A DNA stretch of 64,000 nt from Golubevia sp. BC0850. Lineage: Eukaryota > Basidiomycota > Exobasidiomycetes > Golubeviales > Golubeviaceae. Where the stretch lies: assembly GCA_012976225.1 (NCBI GenBank), contig JAAVVG010000014.1, positions 310,001 to 374,000 of the forward strand. Direction: 5' to 3'. The position numbers and the translations under genes are program-made. Below the pieces are notes generated by a model that did not search any database, had not been told where the DNA came from, and saw only the letters and a list, made by a program, of their open reading frames with translations. Positions 1-10,040 of this stretch are shown here, one piece after another; the first letter of the stretch is position 1, and every line of letters starts with the position of its first letter.

Positions 1-2201
1 TACTTTACTATCCCCTTCTAGATTTGAAATTTCATTCCCTTCTGGCATTCTCCCGGTTTTTGAGAATGGATGATAAGCGATTCTTCCTCCAGGACCAGAT
101 AGAGGATAGAAGAAATAAGAAGTTGTACAGGTGATTAGTCTTGAAGATGGTGGGAGAGAAATGTCTAGATTTGGAAGTGAGGAATGAGTTGGTAGAAGAC
201 TTGAAACTCCGTTTAAGAATCGACGTGAGTAAGAAGTTTGAGGTGGGGAGGAAGAAGAGTAAAAAGTAGGGTTTGATGGGTTTGGTGGATTCGAGCTGGT
301 AGTGGAAGGCTTAGAGATGGAAGGTTGAGATGAATTCGAGTTGGAGATTGGAATTGGAGTAGATATCTTTGGTTGAGTTATGGGAGTTGCTGCTTGGGTT
401 TGAGCTTGAGTTGGTGGAGGAGTTTGTTGAACTGTCGACGCTAAATTTTCTCTTGGAGATCCATTAGTGTTGGACGTTGGAGCAGCTGAAGGGATCGCTG
501 TTTGACTTGATGAAGAACTTGAGATCTTGACTGTTTCCTGGCTCTCAGCTTCTGATTCTTTTTCCCTCACCTCATCTACCGACTTCTCTATCTCCTTCTT
601 TTGCTCCGAAGCAAGGGCTGGAGCGATGTCGATTTTATCAACCTCACTTGCCAGTGCCTCCCCCCCACCCTCTCTCCTCTTCCTTTCTCTCTCCTTCAAA
701 CTACCCTCATCCATCCCCACCAAATCTCTCTCACCCTCCTCTCCCTTCAACCAATTTCCACCCCTTAATTTCCCATAAAAACTTCTAGTATCCGGAAACA
801 AATCACGATGAAAGTCAATATATTGTCTTCTTGGAACATTCAAACCATAAGGGATCAAACTTTTTCCATCTTGGCTTAGAACCACAATCCTTCCAATTTC
901 GGTTTTCATAACCTCTAAAACATTAGTCGGCATCAAACAAAAAGATTGAGCAGAAGTGATCAAGGGGAAACTTCCCTCAGTAAACACTGGCTTTGAAGTA
1001 GTGGTATTAATTTCTAACCATCTCAAAATCGAATCACCTTTAGAAAGAAAGAAACACAAACCTCGATCTTGATCTACTTGAGGTAGGAGAACTGAAGTTG
1101 AGACGTCTAGTTTGTTGGTATGAATTGGAGTTGGAGTTGAAGAAGAAGAAGAAAGAAGAGTTGAAAGTTCCCAAACTGAGAATTCTCTTTCTCTTTGAGC
1201 ACCAAATCCAGTTGTTAGGATATGAGAAGATTTAACGAAGATTGAAAGTGAAGGCTTGAGTTTCGATTGATGAGGTTGGAAGGTCTTAGGATGATCAGAG
1301 GTGGAAATAGGGGACGACGATTAGCTTCATCTGCGGAATTTCGTCCGTGAACTAGTGAACACTCTGTTTTACATAGTTTCTATTTAGTCCATCCAATCTA
1401 TTCCATTCATTCACCTAACACCAAGTCTGGGTCGCCAGGAGAGCTTCTTGTCCAATCGGCTTCGCTTCACCACCTCTTTCGCTCTAGGATTGAACTCACC
1501 ACCAAAGGCTTTACATCCTTTCTAGGATCCCAAATTCTCAATTTTCCATCTTTACAGCTAGCCAACACGTACTTGCCGTCCATACTCCAGCTAGCTACCA
1601 ATGCCGGGCTTTCGGTGTGGAGTTGAATTGAGCTGATAGGAGCTTCCATAGAAATATCCCAAATCTCGACTGCATTGCCAGTATGGTTAGAAGATGATAC
1701 CAAGAGTAAATCTTGAGAATTAGGATGCCATGCCAAAGAGGAGATAGAAATTGAAGATGAATTTGAAGTTGACAGATCGATAGAACTTATCAAAGTTGGT
1801 GAATCCTCCTCTTCTCCTTCTACCTCTTGAGATTTGAATTGAAGTTGATTGTTAAATTGAAAGATGTTGATATTTGAAGATTGATTGGCAACAGCTAACA
1901 ACTGAGAATTGAAACTTGAATGAATTAAATCTGAGACTTTGAAATCTGAAATGTTACCATTGATTGCATGGAAATTTGGTGGTTGGTTTGAAAATTTGCC
2001 TTTATTGGAATGTTTCAAGTAAGTCAAATTTGATGGATTAGAATTGGTAGAGATCAGATGAGTCAAAGATGAGCAAATAGAAGGTGTAAGACTGGAAGGA
2101 TTACCGCAAGATGATAGCTCCTCATATCTATCAGGCGGATTCAGGGCTGTTAATAACGAGTTCCTGTAACTTGAAATGTTCCCAAATCTAGATGGTGCCA
2201 T
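1..2201 (-). CDS. Coronin, probably tandem-propeller (coronin-7/POD1-like), 3' part outside window
   Basis: Actin-binding WD40 protein of the coronin family. Exon 1 is about 2201-1500 (ATG at 2201) and exon 2 about 1284 to beyond position 1. The junction KPLV/TFQPH keeps frame and skips an in-frame stop. Visible marks: an N-terminal SYRNSLLT segment, WD-type repeats ending in GKLRIWDPRKD, then LTTGFGAQREREFSVWE, DVSTSVLLPQVDQDRG and VPRRQYIDFHRDLFPDT, which match the conserved propeller end of coronins. A Ser/Pro/Gln-rich linker follows. Near the window edge (about 1-150) comes YFFYPLSGPGGRIAYHPFSK, which looks like the opening strand of another coronin propeller (DUF1899 type). That suggests a two-propeller protein rather than a short coronin ending in a coiled coil. 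The family assignment is firm; the second propeller is inferred from about 50 residues. Confidence 0.82.
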
Positions 2202-2338
2202 CTTGAAGAATCAAAGCAGGTTACTCTACTCAGTAGATGCTGGGAAACAGACCGATAAGCCAGCGGTGAGCAGCACGAAGCTCTTGCCTTGTGTTCCTTC
2301 CCTTTCGTTCCCTTTCGTTCCCTTTCCATCCAAGTGAT

Positions 2339-3558
2339 ATGCGATTCTCAATTTCCATTCTAGCAGCTGTGGTTGCAAGTTTAAGCTTAGTCTCAGCTCA
2401 AGCAGATTCAGATATCACCAATGATGTTAAAGTGTTGGTCAGTATAGGAGGATTCATCTTTCAATTCTCTTTTCTTCCAATCTGATCCTCCCTCCAATAT
2501 CCCTATCTCTCCGACCAGACTGTCTTCCCAGACAATCCTTTCTCAAGTAAGTCGTCTATCAACCCTCTCTATCTCCTCTCTATCCTCCCCTCTTCTCCCA
2601 CTGATCACCTCATCTCTTCCCCATCTCCATCTCGCCAGTCATCAAAAACGGTCAAGCCAATCGAGTAGTTCTATCTCTCACCAAACCAAAAGATGCAGAT
2701 CGAGTTCTAACTTTAGAAGGGATTACAGGAGCTTACTTGAATCCAATCAAAGCAGATGGTCAAAAGGGAAGAGTCCTTCGTAACATGACTGTGACTCCAT
2801 ACAAGAGTTTACCTTTGAGAGGTCCTTTACAAGCTCCTCTACAGGTACCTTTTGATTTGTTCCCAGAGTTCAAACCTCAGGATCTTTTGGTTGAGATCAG
2901 AGCTATTATTAGTGATGGGGTGAGTTGTGTGAGATGCGAGGGAGAGAGAGGTGTGGGGGAAGAAGAAGAAGAGATGGAGTGGGGATGAGAGTTGGGTTGA
3001 GGTGAAGAAGAGACATAAAGAAAGGAGATGAAATGAAAATCAGATTTCACAGAGAGAGAGAGAGAAACATTGGATCAAGGAAATAGTTCCTGGAAGAGGG
3101 CCTTCCCTCCCTCGCAGTTCTTTCCCAAACCTCATCCCACTAACTCCAACCACTTATCTTCTCTCCACCAGCAAACCGGTAAAAAACACAATCACCTAGC
3201 CTATCGCGGAACAGTAAAAGTCATAGAACCAGAGAAGAACTATTTTGACCTCTCGTTACTTTCAGTCTACCTAATCGTAATTCTCTTTGCTATTGGAACG
3301 ATTTACATAGCTCTTCAAGCTTTCAACAAACCTTCTGAAACCAAGATTTCTACTTCTCAACCAAAGAAACAGGAAAGGTCTAGACCAACTCCAACACCGG
3401 TTAAAGGTGAAAGTTCTTCAAAATCTTTCGATGAAAGTTGGATTCCCGAAGAACATCTTAGGAATAGAAAAGCTAGAACTGGAGCTGGTGCTGCTAGTAG
3501 TGGAGATGAGGAAGGGAATTTGAGTAGTGGAGGTGGGAAGAGGAGGAATAGGAAATAG
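2339..3558 (+). CDS. Translocon-associated protein alpha (TRAP-alpha/IRC22-like)
   Basis: Single-pass ER membrane protein of the TRAP-alpha (SSR1/IRC22) family, which associates with the Sec61 channel and supports translocation of secretory proteins. Four exons (2339-2437, 2519-2546, 2639-2919, 3172-3558) give 264 aa in continuous phase. Residues 1-21 form a signal peptide (MRFSISILAAVVASLSLVSA). The luminal part carries TVFPDNPFS, NGQANRVVLSLTK and VLRNMTVTPYKSLPLRG, which fit the beta-sandwich of the family including an N-glycosylation sequon (NMT). A transmembrane helix lies in LLSVYLIVILFAIGTIYIAL, followed by a basic, Ser-rich cytosolic tail ending in RRNRK. The first intron uses GTCAGT, an uncommon 5' site in this window. 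Tandem CCCTTTCGTT units lie just upstream of the start. Confidence 0.85.
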
Positions 3559-4091
3559 TGGAAGGGTGGAAAGGAAAACACAAATGGGGAGAATGGGATT
3601 GAGGGTTTGTTGTTGGGAAGGAAGGAGAAGGAGAGAGATTCGAGGAAACAGGATTAAGTTGAAGCAGAGATTTGTAAAGGTTGGGAGATTGGGACTGGCA
3701 GAAGGAGCAAGGAGGTAGGGTAGGATGGGGCGAACACTTTTGGGGAGGTTGACTCATTAAGCAAGTAGATCTCTGTTTGCCGATATTCTTAGTAATCTTA
3801 AAAGAAAGTATTGTAGCATATTTCAGAATCATTTCTTCTGTGATGTATGTGAAATCTAAGTGATAGTCCAACCCAAGAAGGAGAGGTGTGAGACATTTGC
3901 GAATGAAGGTATCTTAGTCCCTTCCCCTCTTTTTTCGACTTGATCCTCTCTGTTATGTAAACACTTTTGGTCCGTTGATCTGGATTGAGGATGGACTACG
4001 CGCTGAAAGGATCGTGGCTGTGTGAAGTTTCATCTTTTGATGTCTCTCTTCTCTTCTCTTCTCTTCTCCCTCCTCCTCCACCTTCTCCACA
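3559..4091. other. Intergenic, 533 b
   Basis: This lies between the tandem plus-strand TRAP-alpha and hydrolase genes. It ends in a pyrimidine-rich stretch (CTTCTCTTCTC-type repeats at about 4045-4085) just before the next ATG, as expected of a fungal leader. Open frames in the first half have biased Arg/Gly or Pro/Ser composition and no recognisable domain. I see no RNA gene or repeat. Confidence 0.5.
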
Positions 4092-5968
4092 ATGAATTTA
4101 CAACACGGTACGTCCTGCTCGATTTAATCGCTAATCTTTGCCTCTACTGACCATTGTTTCATCAACACAGTCTCCGGATCTTCAATTGAAAGGTTCTCTT
4201 TTTCGACTCCAACCACTCGTCATCACGTAGAGCTACAAGTCTACATCGATGATGTTCACTCTTTTTCTCGTAATCAATCTGAACCAAACTTGAAGAGAGT
4301 CGTCGTCGCAGTTCACGGTCATGGTAAGGAAAGAGCACTTCAAAAGATGATAAGGACGTAGCGAAACGAGCTGACCGAATTCAAGTCCGTTCTCACATTC
4401 CCCTCTAGATCGTAATGCCTGGGATGCTTACCATGAAACTTCAAAGGCTAGAGATATGGCTTGTATAGAAAGTGGACAATCTAAACAAGAGATTTGCGTC
4501 GTAGCTCCAATCTTTGTGAGTTCTGAATGATTCGAATGAGCGAACCTTGGTTTTCTCGCTAATCTCGTCTTCATTCATCTTTGCCCCCTCTCCCAGTTTA
4601 ATGGTTTAGACAAAGATAAATTCGGCTGGGAAGGTAAAGGAAGTACCGGAAGATTATTAGTTTGGAAAGGTAATGGAGTGAGTATTTCGTCCTTCGACAG
4701 TCTTTCACTATCTGATCCTCTCTCTGACCGACTATCTTGCCGATCCTTTTCCTTTTCCAGTGGGCTGAAGGCTGTGATTCTCAATATCCAGAGTCAGATC
4801 CAGTATCTTCATTCTCTGCTCTTGATGCTCTCCTCCTTCACTATTCTGACAGAGAGAGATTCCCGAGTCTAGAGCAGGTTGTCTTTGGTAAATTCATTGC
4901 AAAGCCTCACTTTTCTATCCAGAACTTCCTGCTGATCCTTGAATCCTATTTTTGAAATCAACTAGCTGGACACTCAGCCGGAGGTCAGACAATTCATCGC
5001 TTTGCCATTCTTGGAGATGCAGCCACCCAGGAAAAGGTCGTCCCTTCTTCTTTCGTAGTTGCAAATCCAAGTTCTTTCCTTTATTTCACCGATGAAAGAT
5101 TTGGTAAAGTTCATGGTTGTCATGTGAGTCTCCCAGTGGCTGAGAAGCAAAAGGGATCGAACCAATACTGAGGTGTGGTTGGAAACGCTTTCTCCATCTC
5201 ACAGGACTTTCATGAATACAAATGTGAGTAGATAGACCGAAGTATTGGAGCTTCTGTGATTTCCCCTCACAGCTATGGCATACAAGAGACGCTCATCTGC
5301 TCACTTGCCCTCGCTTTACCCCTTGTCGTCTTGTCCTTTCTTTCCTCCCACCCGCCTCAATTCGATTCCTCATACTGTGCAGACGGATTGGACAAGATTG
5401 GCTCTATGATCTCTTATCCCTCCTGTCAAGCTTCTAGCGAGTTCTTGCTCAAGAGATACCTCACTAAAAACGTTCATCATCTTCAAGGATTGAAGGACAA
5501 AGGAGTCGGAGATGATCGTCCACAGGCCCTCGCTCAAGGTTAGTAAATTTCTGACTCGATTGTTGAACACAATCAGAGGACGGGAAACTTACCTTTTTCT
5601 TCACCTCACCTTCGAAACCTCTCGTTCGTCTCCATCCTCTCGCCCTTCTCTCCCAGGTGCCACTCGTCTCGAGAGAGGAGAGCACTGGGTTAAGTACTTG
5701 ACTAAGCTGTGTCGTGGATTCCCAGAACTTCATACTATTGACTATGTTCCAGGAGTAGGACACGATGGTGGAGCTATGTGAGCCTCAAAGACATGCTACA
5801 AAAATCTCCTTGTTTCTATTCCTCGTCCTCCATCGACCTTGGGATTGCTGTCTCATGATGTCTTTCCTTCTCTCGCAAATCTCACAAAACTCTCACAGGT
5901 TTGGTTCCCAAGCTGGTATTCAAAGAATCTTCATCGACAGAAGTCATCGTCAACATCAACGTTCATGA
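4092..5968 (+). CDS. Alpha/beta hydrolase-fold protein, ten small exons
   Basis: Predicted serine hydrolase of the alpha/beta fold; substrate unknown. Ten exons (4092-4107, 4171-4323, 4409-4515, 4597-4677, 4761-4887, 4966-5123, 5205-5223, 5383-5538, 5657-5777, 5899-5968) sum to 1,008 nt, giving 335 aa with every phase matched. The first exon is 16 nt and the seventh only 19 nt. Visible motifs are VVVAVHGHDRNAWD (oxyanion-side HG strand), AGHSAGGQTIHRF (GxSxG nucleophile elbow) and DYVPGVGHDGGAM (likely catalytic His). No signal peptide is present, so it is probably intracellular. Between elbow and His the segment DEYK-type/GLDKIGSMISYPSC is not one I recognise from a named subfamily. The fold is well supported; the enzymatic role is not known. 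Confidence 0.72.
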
Positions 5969-6431
5969 GTTTTATAACTATCCTGTAAATGAAAGGGGCA
6001 AGCCTTAGTCTCTACTCTTCTTTTGAAACCACTATACAGGTGTTCAGTCTGAAAAAGATCAGAGCATCACTCTGAGCTTCAAGCGCAGATTTTGAGTGAT
6101 AGAATAGAAGGATTGATTGAAAGTATAGATAGGAGGCAAATAATTGTCCACGAAGGAGAGCAGAGGGAGCCTTCGGATTCTGTTTTTGGAACGCAACAAT
6201 AAGATGAGACCAGCAGTCAAATAGATAACGAAAACTGAGCAACAAAGGTGACAGGAAAGACTCTTTCCAGCAGAGGTGACCCGGAGGATAGGAAATCGAA
6301 GAGCGGAACTTGAGAAGTTGTTTAATGGTGAACAGGAATATGATACTAGGAAAACGAAACGAGAGATGAGAATGGGTTGCTTAAGGCTCGCGCGCGAGAT
6401 GGGGATACCTTGAAGAAGATCAAGGGAAAAT
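5969..6431. other. Convergent 3' intergenic region, 463 b
   Basis: This separates the plus-strand hydrolase from the minus-strand Cys-repeat gene, so it should hold both 3' untranslated ends. I see no coding signal, RNA gene or repeat in it. Confidence 0.5.
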
Positions 6432-8391
6432 CTAATCTAAGATTCCGATAATTCCTCCGACGATCGAAGTGACGGCAGGGAGAAGACCTTCGCCGATCTT
6501 GATGGTTGGGCTGGAGAAGGGGGAAGGAAGGGGAAGAAAGAAAGGGGGGGGGGGTGTTAGTCTTGAACAGACCCGAACTTCCTCCGAAAGGTGTCTTTAC
6601 AGGACTATTGAGCTGTTGAATTGAGAAGTCTGATCCGTGAGATTGAGAAGATGAGACACTTACGAGACATCGAGCTTGAAGCAGTTCAATAGGTCCAAGT
6701 TGACCAAACCAGCCTCGGAGAGAGACTTGCAAATGGCTTCTGGGTCAGATTCACATTGACCATCGTTACCTCCAGATGGGGTAGCACCAGTAGAAGTAGA
6801 GGACGAGGAGGAAGCAGTCTTAGTTGAAGTCTTGGTAGTCGAAGAAGATGGTACTTCAGTCTTGGTAGAAGTCTTGGTCTTAGTTGAGCTGGACTTGTCA
6901 TCGGAAGAAGAGTGGTGCTTGGTCTTGGTGGAGCTAGACTCGGTCTCAGCAGAAGAGTGATGCTTAGTCTTGGTGGAGCTCGAGGCAGTAGAAGAGTGGT
7001 GGTGGTGCTTGGTGTGATCTTTCTTGTGAGTAGTAGTGGAAGAGTCGGCAGTTGAAGTTGAGGACTCTTCTTCACACTCTCCATCATCAGACCCATCATC
7101 AGACCCTCCGTTTCCTCCTGATCCAGACCCTCCATTTCCTCCTGATCCAGATCCTCCGTTGTTGGTTGGGGTAGAAGCAGGCGGGGCGGAAGAAGAGCTG
7201 TCATCTTCGCATTCGTCGTCTCCATTTCCGTTTCCTGAGCCTCCGTTATTGGACCCCGAGCCTCCGTTGGAACCACTTCCTGAACCGCCGGTAGCAGAGT
7301 GCTTCTTGGTAGACCAGGTGGAAGTTGGCTTGGAAGAGTGGTGCTTGGAAGATGGCTTGTCTCCCTTGTGAAGAGTTGCCTCACATTCGCAGTAGTCTCT
7401 CTTCTTGAGGATGTCGTACTCTCCAGATAGATCGATCTCAGAACAGTTCAATAGAGAAAGGTTCACTAAACCGGCCTTAGATAGGGAGAGACACTTGTCC
7501 TTCTTCTTGTCTGAAGAGACCGACTTGACTGGACCAGAGCAACCGATAGCGCTGAAGACGAAGAGTCAGAAAAGAAGAAAGTAAGTCAGTGAAGATGACT
7601 TCGAAGCTTCTCCATCGGCAAATGACACTCACGAAGCATCGATTCCAGATTCAGCGAGAGAAGAACAGATCTCGTTTCGCTTTAAGATGTTGATGGTTGG
7701 GTTGATCTTGGTTTTAGAACATCCGAGAACTGCGAGATTGACCAAGTTGGCCTTGGAGAAAGATTCACAAAGAACCTCGCGGTCGTCTGCTCTGTCTTGT
7801 AGCTGTCCAACGGCACCGCAACCAAAGGTTGGTAGATCTCCGAATTGACCGTTGCAAAGAGACTCTGGGTGGTCACGTTTGAGAATTGAGATGGTAGGAC
7901 TGATGTCGATTTCTGAACAACCCAACAGGTGTAGGTTGGCAAGACCACTGGAGGAGAGGGGGAAGAAGGAGAGAAGAACGAGAGAAGGTTAGAAGGTGTG
8001 AAAATCGAGTGATTGGTGGTGGAGGACCTCATTCCCTTGCCTCGCTCTTCCCCTTGCCATTTAACCAACAACCGATGAATGAGACATGAAATTGCACATG
8101 GAATTCTTTGCTCTCCAATCGTCAGAAAACATCTCGTTGAATGGTTGTTTGTTTGTGGAGTGTGTCTCAGCCGGAGAATAAAATTCCTGCGCCTCCCGAT
8201 CATTCCATTCCTACCCATTCCCTCCGACTTCTTCCCATTATTGAAAGATCTCTTACCCTCTAATATACTCACCCTCTAGATAAAGTAGAGCAAGCTGTTG
8301 TCTTGTCACAGCCGGAAGGGATACAAGTCTTGTGGGCGTGAGCGGTGGAGGCCAAAGTGATGGCTAGAGCGACGAAAGAGAGGTAGTTCAT
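6432..8391 (-). CDS. Secreted Cys-repeat protein with dibasic (KEX2-type) sites and Ser/Gly linker
   Basis: Four exons (8391-8273, 7947-7633, 7551-6664, 6510-6432) give 466 aa. Residues 1-19 are a signal peptide ending THA-like (STAHA). The mature part holds about five copies of a module patterned C-x-S-L-S-x-A-G-L-V-N-L-x-x-L-x-C-S, for example LVNLAVLGCSKTKINPTI and LVNLSLLNCSEIDLSG. The third copy has diverged. Three copies end in ILKRD, ILKRN and ILKKRD, dibasic sites of the kind cut by KEX2 proteases in the Golgi. Between copies four and five lies a roughly 200-residue linker of Ser/Thr/Lys/His and GGSGSGG-like runs with acidic Cys pairs. The C-terminus is hydrophobic (LLPAVTSIVGGIIGILD). 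Each of the three introns falls inside a module. I know no family with this arrangement. The Cys pattern is not that of hydrophobins, as there are no CC doublets. Confidence 0.75.
6544..6554 (-). repeat. Oligo-C tract (11 b) beside a branch-like CTAAC in an intron
   Basis: Read on the coding (minus) strand, intron 3 of the Cys-repeat gene contains CTAACA followed by eleven C and a T/C tract to the acceptor. The same arrangement occurs in the ABC transporter intron near 28730. Confidence 0.6.
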
Positions 8392-10040
8392 GGTTTGTGG
8401 AGCTTGAAGAGAAGTTTAGGAAACGAGTGTGGGTTCTTGAAAGAATGTGTAGGTTAGAAAGCGCAAGCAAGGGAGGAGTGGAAGGGAAGGATTTGAGAAC
8501 GAGAAAAGGAGAAAGAGATGTTGGGAGAGAGGGAAAGGGGCCATGGAAAGAAAGGTTCTGCTTTTTAAGAGAAAAACGCTAGGCAATCAAATTCGACTCT
8601 GCTCTCGTTCCTCTTGAGAAATGTGTCCGGTCCCTTCTCTTAATCCCATTTAATGAGGAGAAGGTCAAGCCACGAGGAAATCCGTGTTGCACCTTCTCTT
8701 GACTTTTCGTGCCGTGATTCTTGTAGCCGAGTGCCCCTGAAACGCGAGCAAGCACTGAAGACCTCCTCCTCGTAGGAAGTACATTCAGATATCCTCAATC
8801 TCTCGCGAAAGGGTTTGAAGAAACGTTCTTGTTAATTGGATCCCAGGTCTCGATAAGGAAAGGGGGAAGAAGGAACAAGGGCGCCAATCCTCACCTTCAA
8901 ATCCAATAGGGGTTGGTTGTTACAGGTAGGGAAGAATCCATCGAGGGATGTACCTACGTTTTTTCTTTTCTTTCAGAAGAAGGAGAAGGAATTGAAGCCG
9001 AGAGGAGAAAGAAGAAGAAGCAAAATCGAAATTGCCAATGCTCCCAGAAGTTGCCACCAGATCTTGTCTTTCTCTGCCGTCCTCCTTCATATGTTCCTGC
9101 ATCTTCTGTCGACGCCCAACTCAACTCTATTATTGTTCATGTGGTCTTCGTTTAACTCCACAGCGTTAAAGGTCACTCTACTGTTTTCTGATTTCCCCTT
9201 CTCTTTTTCCGGGACAATTGACGATCGACCTGATCGTGACCTTCATCTCCGCTTCTCCCGTAACCCCTTAATGGGTCTCTCCATTGCAAGTCTGTGGCTC
9301 TGTGGATCGAGGTCTTCCATTCCACCCAAATTGTTTCTTGGTGACTTGATTCCTGTGTATATATGAAAGGGACACGTTCTCCTCCAGAACAAATCCACAG
9401 CCTGAGGGGGGCGGTTAAAGTCGACATTTCGTCGTAGTGGAGCAGGTAAGTGCTTTGCCGGTAAATGTCCAACTTCCAACCCTCTCAGACAACTGGTGGC
9501 GAGGGATGACGGTACTCAAAACTTCCTGTCAATTTCACCTTTTTTAGTCTCCTTCGGGGAGAAGTGAGAACCCGCGAAGAGCATCCACCAGTACGAATTC
9601 TGTGTTGACTGGACTGAACAGAGAAGATCAGTGACTCCAGCCTCTGGTTGCAATTTTTCAGCCCCTGACGAGGTAGAATGATTCGTCTGCAGTCCCCCAG
9701 GTGAAGCTGGCCCTTGACTTGCCTACATCATGCATCGTCGCTCTAACGAAATGCGCGGGAGGAATGAGGCTCAGCACTCATTGAGATCAACTCCCCTCTC
9801 ACAAAGGCCAGCCAAGGAAGTGTCCTGGGCAATCACAGACTGACAAAGTAGAGCAGACAAGGTAAGTCTTAGGTGAACAAACAGCTGTGTAAGAACGAGT
9901 GGGAAATGACTGGCGACAAATTGCGATGCACTTTCGAGTCGAACTTCCACCTCTTCTCTACTGACTTGCCTTCTTTGAAATCAGGATTTGGTATCAAAGT
10001 TAGGATCAGGATCTTGAAAGGTCTTATGAGCTCGTCAAGC
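8392..10040. other. Intergenic, 1.65 kb
   Basis: This lies upstream of the minus-strand Cys-repeat gene and downstream of the minus-strand unknown gene ending at 10041. The part next to 8391 should hold the promoter of the secreted protein. A TATATATG stretch lies at about 9357-9365, but no convincing gene follows it. Overlapping short frames at about 8913-9480 occur on both strands and have no domain or splice support. I see no repeat or RNA gene. Confidence 0.45.

Noticed and set aside
7036-7371. Plus-strand open frame with Pro-Asp repeats
   Set aside because: It is the antisense of the Ser/Gly-rich linker of the Cys-repeat protein and reflects its codon bias.
8913-9480. Overlapping open frames on both strands in the intergenic stretch
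   Set aside because: Compositions are skewed, no splice or domain support exists, and the frames contradict one another.
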